A stretch of DNA of 64,000 bases from Microglena sp. YARC (GCA_022414725.1 CM039462.1:128796363-128860362), one strand, 5' to 3'. Shown: positions 31,954-44,905, counted from the stretch's first letter. The notes: generated by a model not told the origin, from the letters alone. Numbers and translations: made by a program.

Positions 31954-34309
31954 TTTTTTTTTTTTTTTTTTTAAATAGGGAGGAACCAGGAAAGGGAACA
32001 TCTGATAAAACCTAGCCCTATGTGACCGAGGAAGAAAAACCAAAGAAGAAGATTAGAGGACATGGACCAAAAGTCCGCTAAGACAAAAGATCCGAAGACA
32101 AAAGACGAAAAGACTAGGGGACAAAAGACCGAGGGACACAAACTAATTACTAGGAGGACAAAGGACAAAGGGCCTTCCGAGCACCACCCCCACCTCCAAG
32201 CAACACTGTTCCTCCCCAAACAATAAAACACCACTGTAACCTCCAAGAGCAACACAGAAAAAAAAGGAAAGGCATGCACCCGAAGGTCTTGCTGATCTAA
32301 GATTAAAACACTGCAGGGCATCACTCCTGTAACAGGCCAGTGCATCAGGGCATCACTCCTTTAGCAAACCAGCACATACTCTCAGCAGCCCTAGTAACAT
32401 GTCGCTAGGTCACCCATGCAGATCAGCAAGCTCTGCAAAGACGACCAGAGCGCGCGGCATGCAACAAAAAACAGGACAGGGCCAAAGCTAACACTAACAA
32501 GGTATCTAAAAAAAAATCTACAGAAGCAAATCAAACTCCTTAGAAAACGTCCTGGACGGTGAAAGGGTAGAACCCCCACAAGATCCACTGACCAGCAAGG
32601 AAAAACCTTAAAGGCGCACTAAAGCAGCTAGCAAATAAACCGGTAGCCTGTGCATCAGGGCATCACTCCATTAGGATGTCAGCGCAGTCTATCAGCAGCC
32701 TAGTATCAAGCCACTAGGTCGCCGATGCAAATCAGCAAGCTCTGCAAAGACAACCAAACGCGGCATGTCTACGGTTCAAAGGTAGCGGTAACAAGGTAAC
32801 AAAAACTATGTAGCTCCTAAGTAAGCCTCCTGAACCTGCAGACGCAAGAAACAACACGGTACAGGGCATCACTCCTATAACAGTCCAGTGCATCAGGGCA
32901 TCACTCCATCAGCAGACCGGCGTGCCAACTCAGCTGTCAAGTAGCATGCCACTTCTTCTCCAATGCAGACCAGCAAGCTCTGTAAGGAAGAAGACCAAAG
33001 CAGGGCATGCTACTGATAAACAGGTCCGGGAAAAAGCAAACAAAAAACAGTCTTCAGGGCAGGAGCAGCAGATCCACCCCCAAAAACTACTATCCAGCCC
33101 TCTAGGGCAGCAAAATGCTAAGACAAACTGTATCGCTATGGTTTCCAACCAATGTCACACTCCAGGATCGGCAAGTCTCTAATTAGAGAACAAGAAGATG
33201 CTGACCAATGCAGACCTTCAAAAGGAGACCTGCTGACTGAGAATTCAAGAAAGAGGGAATGAGTCTCAACAGCACAACACCTGTCTAAGGCCAAAAAACA
33301 CTAAAAAATCATGCAGAAAAAGGACCTCCAGCTCCAATTGTCGCCTTAAAGCTTCGTCTACTAGGTATCTCAGCAGCTGACATGAAGGAGCAGGGATGAG
33401 AGGGAGGAGATGGAGGATTCTTAGAGGAAGGAGAATGTGGGTGGGGCTCGGAAGAAGGGAATCAGGAGAGAGCTGCTTCTGAAGTACTAAGGATGGGGGT
33501 CGGGTGGTCCCAAATTAACTTGAAGAGAATAGCCTGCCCCCCTCCAGTAGGCTGACCTCTTAATCTGACCTCTGGAGGGGGCAGAGTAGCGGATTAGACC
33601 GCATGAGCGTCTGTAACACTCAAATGGGGCACTGAGCAGCTCCCATAGCCGCGAAATTGCAGTCGCTCCAGCCGAATTGGCCGAAGCAGCTTCGCAGCAA
33701 AGTTAGAAGGCGGCCGGAGAGCAGACATTGCTAGGGCAAAAAAAGGACCTCCAGCTCCAATTGTCGCACTTAAAAGCTTCGTCTACTAGGTATCTCAGCA
33801 GCTGACATGAAGGAGCAGGGATGAGAGGGAGGAGATGGAGGATTCTTAGAGGAAGGAGGATGTGGGTGGGGCTCGGAAGAAGGGAATCAGGAGAGAGCTG
33901 CTTCTGAAGTACTAAGGATGGGGGTCGGGTGGTCCCAAATTAACTTGAAAGAGAATAGCCTGCCCCCTCCAGTAGGCTGACCTCTTATGCTGACCTCTGG
34001 AGGGGGCAGAGTAGCGGATTAGACCGCGCTTATGAGCGTCTGTAACACTCAAATGGGGCACTGAGCAGCTCTCCCATAGCCGCGAGATTGCAGTCGCTCC
34101 AGCCGAATTGGCCGAAGCAGCTTCGCAGCAAAGTTAGAAGGCGGCCGGAGAGCAGACATTGCTAGGGCGAAAAAAAGGACCTCCAGCTCCAATTGTCGCC
34201 TTAAAGCTTCGTCTACTAGGTATCTCAGCAGCTGACATGAAGGAGCAGGGATGAGAGGGAGGAGATGGAGGATTCTGAGAGGAAGGAGGAAGTGGGTGGG
34301 GCTCGGAAG
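31954..34309 (-). mobile_element. Composite E+B retroposon (minus strand)
   Basis: In element order: a partial E unit (34309-34170), two full E units (34169-33738, 33737-33317), the B body (33300-31973) and poly-A (T-run 31954-31972). It is non-coding throughout. Three other E+B copies in the window keep the same order, so E and B form one element whose 5' end is a variable number of E monomers. It is inserted in the LINE C linker. CACAT occurs on both sides and may be the target duplication. Confidence 0.82.
33317..34309 (-). repeat. Tandem E monomers (about 425 bp)
   Basis: Two full and one partial head-to-tail copies, each starting AAAAAGGACCTCCAGCTCC (33317, about 33738 and 34170). Each full unit contains an inverted repeat CTGCCCCCTCCAG/CTGGAGGGGGGCAG. 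This arrangement recalls the promoter monomers at the 5' end of some mammalian L1 elements. Confidence 0.88.
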
Positions 34310-34428
34310 AGCCCCACCCACCCACATGTAAGAATTCCTTCCGGGCGTCGTCCTCTGCTAAGCAGGCAGCACGCTGGAGGGCACAGCGATGCTTCTTGTC
34401 AATGGTCCAACTGCTGGTCCGAATAACC
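34310..34428 (-). pseudogene. LINE C linker piece (host copy)
   Basis: Minus strand reads MKKVIRTSSWTIDKKHRC, then AACLAEDDARKEFLHVG. Across the Dualen-like insertion this joins the endonuclease segment at 46574: with one copy of the 13-bp duplication removed the frame reads DTMKKVIRT. Confidence 0.7.
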
Positions 34429-34441
34429 TTCTTCATGGTAT

Positions 34442-34573
34442 ATTATTTAACTGGTATCAGGTTCGTCTTCTGCTGTTTGTAGGCGCTACTTCCCCTCCGC
34501 ATTAGCGGAAACTGGATTCGGAATGCCGCGACGCTAGGCTTTGTAACGATCACACCCGCGAGGGAAATGAGCA
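34442..34573 (+). other. Dualen-like element 5' end, non-coding
   Basis: Starts ATTATTTAACTGG directly after the 13-bp duplication. It precedes the first Met of the leading open frame at 34574. An internal promoter would be expected here but no specific motif is recognisable. Confidence 0.5.
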
Positions 34574-37500
34574 ATGTGCCCTCATCTCAGATCCACCGCT
34601 CCCCACCTCCACCTCCTCCAAAGTGATCCATCTCAACTGTCGGCGAGCGAGCAGTTCGAATCCAGGGAAGCAGCGCTCTGGAAGCACCAGAGCGCAGCAA
34701 AAACCCATGGAAAAAGGTTAGGGAATATCAAAGCGCCCCAACGCCTCTGCCAGCATCACCCAACCAAATTCTACCACCAAATCCCCGTACCGGGCGGATT
34801 ACCAAATCTACACCAAACAAGAAGAACAACACCCACGTTTCGAGCGGACACGCTGTCGCGAAGCGATCCTGGAACACCTGCTATACAGATATTTCAGGAT
34901 GGGGCACCTGCATACCAAATCCCACGATGATCGTCACCACCCCTCCGACGAATCCTGACCACCATCAAAAAAAATATCATCTCCACTTCCAGCATCAAAA
35001 CAATCAAAAATCACCACCAAACCCTACTATGGAAAAGATACCATCTCCAACGCGACGATCCACATCGTCGTCCTTCTTATCCTCCTAACAAGCACAGCCT
35101 TCCAACACCACAACACTTGCAACTCTCAAGCCCCACAACCCTCCAACGATACAATGCTCCGATATGGCCCCTTCCAATCTAAGCTCCTCACAGGTGAGAA
35201 CTACGAGTCGTGCCTCCCCAGTAACGACCTGTACTCACGCACCGACCCTCAACCTCCCTTCGACCATTGCTGCGTCTCCCTGCTCCGCAACAACACATTC
35301 CATCCAAACCAACATCTCCCCCAAAATCCCCCCTTACTGGGATAATACCGTCCATTCGTGGCGAAGGTGAGAGTCCTATTGAATCCTGCAGATTCAAATG
35401 GGGGGCAAAAGCCTGACGGCAGCCCCCAAAATGGAAAAGCATAAGCCTGACGGCAGCTATCCGAACCTCGCAAATAACAATATCTCCTCGACAAGTCTCA
35501 GTGGCACCAAGCCTTGTGCTCGAATCTAGAGGGGGACGTCCTCTACCCCCCCGAGGATTCACCGCGCAACGCCACGTCTTCCTGGATACTCACCTACAGC
35601 GAGCCATCCGAGTCTATGAGACCCACGAGGAAATTAACGCAACCATCCACCCTCCGTCACCCAACTTCGAATCAGTCTTCCATAACATCGACCCCTTCGC
35701 GGCCGAGCTGAGCGACCAAACAGCTGTGACTTACCCCATCCACGGCATTCCCCAAGATGCCAAGATTATCAAGGTGGTGCTGGGAGGCATTGTTGGCAAC
35801 ACCACCAGCATGAGGCTTACCAACAGGCCCAGACCCGGCTTCTTCCCTGACAATGCCTTGGCTTGCACCACCCTTGACTCAGTTGCTAGGCATGTCAACG
35901 CAGCATTCCGCGCAGATGCCCCCTGGCATACTGGCTGGCGACATCAGTGAGAAGCATGTCGACCAAGTCTGCAGCACCCCTACTACACCCGTAGAGTGGA
36001 AAGTAACAGTCCACATTCATGCCACTCACGTGCACAAACTCCCCCTCCTGACTATCAAACACCTCTGCAACTTTGCATTCCTAGCCAAAAGCAGAAACCT
36101 TGAGACAGGGGTACCCACTCTCACCCCTCTAGTAAACACCAACCACCTCATCCCCTGCAAAATCTTAGTCAATATTGAAGACAGTGAGAGCCTCTATCCC
36201 AAGGGGCACCATCTCTAGAGCCAACACCATCACTAGACTTACCTCCCTGGGCAGGTCCACCAGAAAACCTGCCTGGCAGATCATTGATGTTTGTCAGCAG
36301 ACCAGGGATCCCCACCCATACTCCCAGTGGAAGTGTCCTCTCAGAGCAACCCACTGCACCTGACTGCCACAAACACTTGTACCCATTCCCCACTATCCCC
36401 CTGGCAGAACAACCAACCCTGCACACCCACCAGCCCCAGGGGCATCTCCAGACCCCCTAGCTGAAGGGGGAGATGAGCATATATGACAGAAGCACAGGGC
36501 ACAGATGTCACTGACCCTCCCACACCCTTCTCCAACCCTGATGCCCCTGGCCATGACCATGCCCTCCCACCAAGAAGGCCAAGGGGCAGAAGACCAACGC
36601 CGCAGATGATGCGGAAGTCGCAGGACCCCCCAGGAAACTCACCTCACCATCACCTCCCCTCAGCTTCTCTCTGTCCCAGTGACTTATCCCCTCTCCTGAC
36701 CACCTCGACTTCCACGAACATCGAGGAGGTTCGCCGAGCCTCTGAAGCTTACATGCACTCCGACTGGAGGAACATCGAAGCAAGAAGACAAACCCAACTG
36801 GCTTGTGAAGCTCAAGGTCATCCTCCAGCTCGCCTTGATTAACAAAGAAGACCACGACGACACCATGACAGTGCATAACTCACTCAACTTCATGCTGGTA
36901 GAAGACCACTCGCGACAAGAGGACTGTCACCAGCGCCATGTGCGCCACTCCCGCAATCAAGGAGTCCATTGAGTCCCTGCTCCCCCTCCACATCAGGAGG
37001 ACTGACCACTACAGCCTCTTCATCAGCCCCTCCAACATCCCCTCAGTATGCCTACCAGTGCTCAGTGATCTTGAAGACTGACCAGATCGTCAACCTTGAA
37101 GACCGCCTTGGACTGCACCAAGTCATCATGGAATCCAACAGGCACTACCTCGCTACTCTGAGGAGGATGTTCCCCAAGGAGCTGGAGGGCCTTGATGAGG
37201 ACCTACACTCACCAGACCTGTGGGACATCATCTCCAGGGAAAAGATCTGCAGCGATTATGTCACCACCGCTGCTCACATTAACAACTCCCTTGTCACCAG
37301 GGAGGGCATCCCTCTCTACTTACATGATCCTATCACCAGGTCAACACAAGCCAACCGAGGCATCCACCTCATGCTCTTAAACAGAGCTACAGTCCTGATA
37401 ACCTTCCTCTCCACCAGAGGCATCCTCCATTCTGGTGGCTCTACCTACACCCTCAGGCCCTCCTTCCTCCCTGACTACGACCCTGCCATGACCAAAGGCA

Positions 37501-38100
37501 AGCCAGGCAAGATCTGGAACTGCCTGGCCACTTGGATGATCAGGAGAGAGATCTCCAAGAATTCCGCCAAGTGAAAAGGCCCCCTTGACCCCCACACCAA
37601 GGGTTACCTGGACCAATGGAAGGCTCTCAAGACCTCCCTGGATGGACACCCCCCCGAATACCATGTCACCACCTACCAGAAGGCCATTGTTGACATGCTC
37701 CTCAACCATGAAAACCCCTGATCCACCTGCAGCTTGGCCACCTGCACCCTATGAAGCCGCTGATGATGATGACATCTTTGGAGCAGGTGCCATCACCAGT
37801 GAGCACTGCAACACCCAGCAGACCCTGAACTGGGAAATGACTGGAGCAGCTTCCTCCAAACAGCTGCTCTCAAGGTAAACCCCAATCAAACCAAACCCTA
37901 TAGTACCTTCTACACCTGCATCCCTGCCACCAAAAAACCAACAACATCAAAACACTCACCACTCCACAGGTTGCCAGCACCACAGCCAACAAGGCTTACC
38001 CCAAAGCCAACACCTTCAAGGGACACAGGAAGTAGCAAACCCCTGGACCTCTGGATAACAGCACTGCTCCTCCTGCTCTTCTCTCTTATCAGCACTACCC
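34574..38100 (+). pseudogene. Dualen-like element: ORF1-like N-terminal region
   Basis: Several plus frames of coding character follow one another: 34574-34930; 35501-35950 (IHGIPQDAKIIKVVLGGIVG); 35853-36218 in another frame (AGDISEKHVDQ, VEWKVTVHIHATH); and 36969-37574 (VTTAAHINNSLVTREGIPLY, then LRPSFLPDYDPAMTKGKPGK). Frame changes separate them. Three Ser/Pro/Thr-rich stretches act as linkers. I recognise no catalytic motif. By position this is the nucleic-acid-binding or structural ORF1 portion; whether it was a separate ORF or the start of one polyprotein cannot be told. Confidence 0.5.
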
Positions 38101-38109
38101 ACTGTCCCA

Positions 38110-39020
38110 GTGGAAACATCCATAGCAAGAGCAACAAAAAATAGAAAAAATAGACATGGATATGAGCCCCTCTGGACACTATCTCCTTATAATGTGAACC
38201 CCTGCCAGACCAAAGGCACAGCCTGCCACTCCTGTGCTGAGATTACAACCTGTAACAGGTTAAACCTTGCCTGCACTCTTCCCTCCCCTATCTCTCCTGC
38301 TCTCACTCTACCCATAGACAGCTCAGATACTCAGGAGGATGCTCACAGCAGTAAGTACCCCTACAGCTGCCCCCTCTCCACTCCTCCTACACCCCCCACA
38401 CTCAGAGGAGGTAGACCCAGAGGAAGCAGACGCCTACAAAGTAAGTCTGAGTCTGCCCCATACTGGGAAGCCCAAACAGCCTCTCACTGCCAAATTCACT
38501 CCATCAATGCCTACCTTGGATACAAAGCCATGGATATCAATCTAGTCCTAGACTTTGCTAACAAACTCCACACTCAAGTCACTAGAGCCACTGATAATCA
38601 CTGGAAGGTTATGGGATCATATTTTCTCAACCCCTCTGGAAACTATAATAATGCCCTTATTGACTTACTACACCTTCACCAAGCAGACTGGCACTGGGAT
38701 ACCTGGTCAGCCACAGGAACCACCCATACACACCACTACACACCTCATCTCCTAACACTGAAGAAAACTATGAAACAGGCATCCAACTTGGTAGCACCAA
38801 ACAACAAATCCTTAGCAGAATTCCCATCAATAGCACCAAATTCATACTGCACTACTGGTCCAATGGCTATGGTCATGCAATCACTATCAAATACTACAAC
38901 AATAAATGGTACAACCTTGACTCTGAAATCTCTGGACCCACCATCCTAACCCCCCCAAGACTGGCACCCAGCTCCAGGGGCGCATCTACACTCTTAGCCA
39001 GGCTACACCCTCCTTCCATG
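38110..39020 (+). pseudogene. Dualen-like element: cysteine protease-like domain
   Basis: The frame from 38110 contains SAPYWEAQTASHCQIHSINA with a candidate oxyanion Gln and nucleophile Cys (codon 38488-38490), like the Q...C box of Josephin/OTU papain-fold proteases. After one frameshift (between about 38500 and 38760) the next frame reads FILHYWSNGYGHAITIKYY, then KWYNLDSE, giving a catalytic-type His (38874-38876) and a polar Asn/Asp (near 38913-38921). The Cys-His-Asn/Asp order and the spacing of about 130 residues fit this fold. A Cys-rich cluster lies upstream (CQTKGTACHSCAEITTC). Role in the element is unknown; it could process the polyprotein or act on host ubiquitin. Family assignment beyond papain-like is tentative. 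Confidence 0.7.
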
Positions 39021-39229
39021 GCCATCCATTTCAACCTGATCTCTATTTTGATCCAACCAATCCCCACCCTAATACCAATGGTACCATCCTAGAAGACTCT
39101 CAACAGATCAACACCTACACCAATCCACCACCTTCACCACCAGATCAAACAATCCCTACCACTCAAAATAACACTGAAACACCCAAAGACGAACATGATG
39201 ACATTATCTATCTAGTATCTGAGGATGAA

Positions 39230-39480
39230 TCCCACGCAAAACGTAAGAAACCCTACACCTCTACCAAAAAATCTAAAAAATCCAAGAAAACTACCACCAC
39301 TAAAAAACGGTCACGAAGTGACCTTCCCCCCCCAATACAGGCAGCAAGGCTCCCACCCCCAGCAGGCCTACCATCCCTGAATACAACAAGCTCAGACAGA
39401 CCCGGATCCCTGGAGCTCCCCCCCGTCCAAGAAGCAGCAGTCCATCAGCACTACCAAGCCCACCTCACCGGTGAAACGTA
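39230..39480 (+). pseudogene. Dualen-like element: basic linker
   Basis: Between protease and endonuclease the frame reads KKPYTSTKKSKKSKKTTTTK, then KKRSR and a Pro-rich segment. Such Lys-rich linkers can be nuclear localisation or RNA-binding signals; this is inference from composition. Confidence 0.5.
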
Positions 39481-39546
39481 GTAAGCCTAAATACTCTGAA
39501 CAAACCTCAGACCACCCTGTCCAACAGCAGGAACGCATTCTTAATG

Positions 39547-40347
39547 ACACTAACATCACCACTATCAACTGCAGGGGAATTGGATCCTCCTGGGAAGTCA
39601 TCTATGATCACATTAGATCCAGGGATAATGATATATAATAATTCTCACTGAAACCAAACTACTCTCACACAGAAAATCCATTCTAAACATGATTAAATCA
39701 GACATGCATGATTATCACTTCCACCACAACAGCAAAACTACTCTCCAAGCTACCAGCCCTGACAAAATAGTCACCCCCTCAGCAGGGGTCATTACCCTAA
39801 TCAGGAAAACAGTCACTGCTCACCCAGTCAATCATGAAACTCCAGTCGAACTCTCTGGACACATTACTCACCAAACCATAAACAACATAACCCATGTCCT
39901 GGGCTTCTACATGCCCTGTAACAATGCCCCCAAAAGAGAGAACATCTACTCCTACATCCACCACATTACTGAGAAAATCCTACCCACCACTACATCCTAG
40001 CTGGGGACTGGAATGCCACATGCCACACCACTGACAGAAGCAGTCTAACCAAATATCCAGATGACATTTCTCACCAGCAACACATTTCTCAACTCTGTAT
40101 CACTCCACAACCACAACCCAGACCTCACACATACTTTTCTTGCAGCAACAACACCCCCTACAGCAGTCGTATTCATGATATCCTGCTCATCAACTCACCT
40201 CCGGGCACCACACCACTGAAAGCACCCACCAAATGGGGGACACCCTAGACCACCATGCACTTGAGCAACGCCTCACCTCCACTCTCCTCCCCCTCCTGCC
40301 ATACCTCCAACCAACACCTACACCTCCCTCAGCTCCTCCTCCCTCTT
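39547..40347 (+). pseudogene. Dualen-like element: AP-type endonuclease
   Basis: Read across frame changes, the plus strand shows the exonuclease/endonuclease/phosphatase motifs: NITTINCRGIG (start), IILTETKLLS (catalytic Glu), VLGFYMPCNN, YILAGDWNATCHTTD (metal Asp and Asn, Asp codon 40006-40008), SRIHDILLIN and LDHHALEQR (C-terminal His). This nuclease nicks target DNA to prime reverse transcription in recently branched LINEs. A stop and two frameshifts (near 39635 and 40000) break it. It lies between the basic linker and the RT, as in other AP-type LINEs. Confidence 0.85.
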
Positions 40348-41060
40348 AAACAATCAGACAAAGCGAAAACTAGGCAAGCCATCACTACTCAATACCTCCA
40401 CCAATTCCTGAGCTCCCACACTAACATAGAATCCGCCTGGCAAACTGCTCAGGACCTTCTTGGGGAAGACAGGACTGCCTCTCACATTCAATCCATCAGG
40501 CAGGAACTGATGACTACACTTCCAGAAGACCTCAACAGTATGGCCGACCACCTTATGACCACCCTGCATCAAGCCCTCAGTATAATGATAGAGACTTGCC
40601 CCACTAAACAAACCTTCTCTGGCATCTTCCTCCCCAGAAAGACAGCTAAATCCTACCAACAACTTAACCAACACGTGAAACACATTAAAACTCTCCGCAC
40701 CCAATCCTACTCCATGGACCAATCTGGATATGATAACCTGCGCTCTTCCCCATCCTTTCCTCCAGACTGCCCTCTACAAACTACAACGCAAGTCCAACTC
40801 CTTCTCCTCCACAACCCCCTTCTTACCCAATACCGTCAATCACTCACTGATGACATACAGCACACTATCCAGGAGCTACGCACTATCCAAGCCCTGCAAA
40901 AGGAGGAAAGAAGCACCAAGGCCATCAAGAAGTTTTCGCCATCGCCTTAATACACAGGCGCGGGTTACGCATAGACACATCTTCAAAACCAGACGGCCAG
41001 CCCCACTCTCCCACTGTCCTTCTTAACCAGCAAACTGGAACCCTTCATACTAAAACTAAA
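40255..41060 (+). pseudogene. Dualen-like element: endonuclease-RT linker
   Basis: An open frame to 40950 encodes a helical, Gln-rich protein segment (QAITTQYLHQFLSSHTN, LHQALSIMIETCPTKQTF, AKSYQQLNQHVKHIK). This is the type of coiled spacer that separates endonuclease and RT in LINE ORF2 proteins. No catalytic motif. Confidence 0.6.
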
Positions 41061-42390
41061 GATCTCCTTGACCTTTTGACCAAACACATGGGCAAACTCA
41101 TGTCTCCCCCTGTGCCCCCACCCAATGGCAACTACACTGCCTACTCTACCCCTCCCCCCTGGGAAACACACACTGACAAATTTCAACTCGAAAACCCCGC
41201 CACCTCTATTCAGCATACTGCCTCACCCTACACCTACCTCTCATCCCCAACTGCCTACACCGACTGCATCAGAAAAACTGGCCACAAATAAAGCCACAGG
41301 ACCAGATGGGATACCCAATGAATTACTGATGTGTCTCCCCACCGAAATGCACACTGTCATTCACAAACTTATGCAAATCTCCTGGATCCTGGGAGAAACC
41401 CCAGACTGCTGGAAAACTTCTCACACAGTTATGCTTTACAAAAAATCTGACCCGTACCTTCCCCAGAACTATAGACCATAGGACTTAACAATTCTGTGGC
41501 TAAACTCTGGACCCTCTCTCATCACCAACACAATTTCCACCTACTCAGAAACCAATCATATTCTCAGCACCTGCCAAGAGGGATTTAGAAAAGACAAGAG
41601 CACCTATAGGCAGCTCCTCAAACTCCTTCACAACATAGAGGATGCCTCCCTCTTCCAACAAGACTTGTACGCAGCTTACTTTGACTTTAGCTCTGCCTTC
41701 AACATGATAGATCACCAAAAACTTCTTTGCATTATGCACAACCTTGGATTCACCCACGACACCATAGACACAGTCAAAGGGATCTATACCAACTCCAACA
41801 CTCACATCCTCCTTAACAACACACCTGGTCAACCCATCCCCATCACCAGGGGATCCATCCAAGGGGACACACTCTCCCCTCTCCTCTTCATCATCTTTAT
41901 TGAACCCCTCCACCGATGGCTATGCTCAGGAGGTAGGGGATACCGCGCTGCCTCCCTTCCCACCGCGGAGGCTGACGAGCACCTCACCAGCATCCTGGGG
42001 TACGCGGATGACACCGCAGTCCTCACTGGAACGGTCGAGGACCTCCGCATCCAATGTGGTAAAGTCCAACTGTTCAGCACCTGGTCTGGCATCCCTCTCA
42101 ATGCTACCAAATGTGTGGTCAGTGGCATCCTTCACAAGACACACCCCTCAAACCCCACCCACACTGATATCCTCAAACAAAGACTCCAGGACAAAAATAG
42201 CCCTTGGAGACACATATGCCACTTATCAACCACCAGATATAGCCTACAAATACTTAGGAGTCCACATCTCTCTCACCTCAACTGGAAAACCAACTGCATG
42301 CCACCCTTGACATTATCCACACCAAGGGCCTACATATACTCAACAAAGCTAAAAGTAGGGCAACCCCTGAACAATACATACGCATAATCA
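41061..42390 (+). pseudogene. Dualen-like element: reverse transcriptase
   Basis: Plus strand, two main frames. Motifs in order are KATGPDGIPNELL, VMLYKKSDPYLPQNYRP (followed by one stop), CQEGFRKDKST, LYAAYFDFSSAFNMIDHQKL (first catalytic Asp), RGSIQGDTLSPLLFIIF and GYADDTAVLTG (catalytic DD, 42001-42012). The QGDTLSPLLF and YADD blocks are diagnostic of non-LTR RT. The frame shifts near 41500-41650 and again about 42190. This RT is clearly different from that of LINE C (GFPQGGALS, FADD). Confidence 0.95.
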
Positions 42391-44890
42391 CACAATGCAT
42401 CAGAGCAGCCATCAAATACCCTATGATCGTAGCCCCCTTCTCTCTCACAGACATCCACATTATAGATAAAGCAGTACTTAAGACAGTCAAAACTGTGCAG
42501 CAGCCTTCCCATGTCCTTCCCACTAGGGCACTACACCTGCCCAAAACAGAGGCAGGGCCTAGGGATCCCCTCTCTCCTCACTGAATACACACAAATTACT
42601 GCCTCTGCCCTCACCCACGCCATGAATGACACTGGACGCCAGGGCATACTAACCAAATCTCTCCTCACTAAAACCTTCAAAACTTTCCACACTCTCACTC
42701 CAACCTCTCTCTCTCCCAAACTCCTCCAATACTCATCTCTTGCCCGGCAACTTCAACTCCTAGACCATTCAAACATCCAAATTACCTGGAATGACACAGA
42801 ACTCCTGGATAAGCTCAACATCCAATCAGTACTCCCTCAACCTGCTCACATCCCTGTCTCCCTTGTGACTCCCTTCCACGATCTAGGGATCTATACATAC
42901 CACGACCTAGTTACTCCAGCAGGCACTCACCTTATCACTACACGGATCTCCCTCTTATCACACAGGGCAAAGTCACAAAGCACCATCGCGCTCCCTCAAC
43001 CTCCTTACAGCACACCTCACTGGCAACAGCCCGACCTGCTCCCCTCCTTCAGCCATGCCAACCCTCTTCCATTACCGCAGCGACAACTTACCTCGTCATA
43101 CACCATCCCACCCAAACCGTCAGCCGATGCGCAGAACATGTTTGTCGCCCGCCCGGCCTCCACCCCAACTCAGCGCTACCCCACCAGCCGAGCGCAACCT
43201 CCTGTCAAGGAAGCGGACTACACAGCAGACCTCTCCGAGACCTCAGCGGGGAACAATGGTGGGCGTGGACCACCTGCAACTCCACAGCCGAATGGAACGC
43301 CAACGTCGACCACTACGGTAAAGCATGGGGCAACAATGAAGTCGCGACAACCATGTTCAACATCACTAAGGTCTCCAACCCTGATCTTCTCAAGGCAGCA
43401 ATGCTCCACCCTACCCCTGGATCCCCATCCCCCCCTACCCGTCTCCTTCACCTCACCTATGGTACCAGTACAAACCCCTCAGCATCACCAGCTGGCGCAG
43501 CAAACGGACCATGGACACTAGGGACACCAGCATCACCACCACTGCCCACCTCCAATGGGCCCCCATCACCATGCACAACGACCATATCAGTCAATACACC
43601 CAAATTGGTTACACTATCCTTCACAGTAACCCAATTACTCCCACCACCTCTGAGGTCCACTGGAAACCACAACCATACCACACCACCCACCTCATCACTA
43701 TGCTGGGCCAATCCACCTATGACACCTTCTCCAGGCCTTCAAAGACACACCCACCACCACAACCCATCTTAACCCCAGAAGAGACTCCCACCTTACTAAC
43801 TCCCAGCAACAGGGACAATGGGCCACTACACCTGGCTTCAACGCTGATAACCATGCCCTTGTCCGCAAACTTCTTCACATAGACACTCATGACCGAAACC
43901 CTACCTGGACATCCAATCACCACTCAAACACACAGCCCAAACTGGCATCCTCACTGGCTCAGAAGGCCATCAAAACCCACACGCATGCAGACACTACATT
44001 CCTCTATAACCCCACCGGGAAATGTGTGGGTCATAGTACCAACACCCTTCTCACCTCCCTCCACACACACACTATGAATACAATAAAACTACACGCCCTT
44101 CAACTTGGAACCAACTCACACAAGGAGGATTCCTACCTGACCTTGCAGCCCTATACACCAGACACAAGGACACCCCTGCCTCCACCTACACTCTTCCCCC
44201 CAGCCCTGCACCAAGCTAACCTACACCTCAACATCACCCATCACCGCACTGCTACCCCACTCAACCTAGATTCTGCCTATGAAGAATTTTCCTCCATGAA
44301 CCCAGCTGACCAGCTCTTTGGAGCCAACGGGGATCTCTTCCACAGCATCTGGACAGGGGGATCACTGGTGGACATCCCTACCTCCGTCACCGATGCACAC
44401 AAGGCACTCAGGTGGGCTCTAGCCAGTGCTGACCACGCAGAAGCACAACACATACCAACATGCACTGTCTTACTCATCCCAGACAACTATAATGCCCCCT
44501 ACAAGAAACTATTGCACCACCCCTGGATCCATCACGTGGACTCCAGACCTTTCTCTGAAATCTACAGCACTTTGAAACCTGGCTAGGGGGCAAACATCAC
44601 AACCCTACCTCCTCCCACAAGCTCCACATTCTCATCATCAGCAACCCAAGCAGCCAACCTGAATACCTAAACCGTCTCCAGGGGTTCAAAGACATCTGTT
44701 CACAGCACATGCTCAGCATCTCACCCTACTGGGAACCACATAACCTCCCTGCACATCCTACCCTTACCTCTTCAGACACACAAATCACCTACCCCAGGAC
44801 TCTTAAATCCCTCACTACCCTGCCCTGGCAGCCTACCACCACCACTGCCCCCCTCTGCTCCCCACAGTTATCTACCCCTGCCACTACCCA
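42391..44890 (+). pseudogene. Dualen-like element: RT thumb and long inter-domain region
   Basis: After the RT, CPKQRQGLGIPSLLTEY is a typical LINE thumb motif, followed by a helical segment to about 43000. The next 1.8 kb to RNase H is coding in character but broken into several frames. The frame 44026-44586 includes ADHAEAQHIPTCTVLLIPDN. I recognise no family in that block. It is longer than the usual spacing between RT and RNase H and may hold an extra domain. Confidence 0.55.
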
Positions 44891-44905
44891 GCCATACCTA
44901 CCCTA

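Noticed and set aside
35188..37709. Minus-strand open frames (for example 35188-35562, 36508-36876, 37377-37709)
   Set aside because: They mirror the plus-strand ORF1-like frames of the Dualen-like element and show no motifs.
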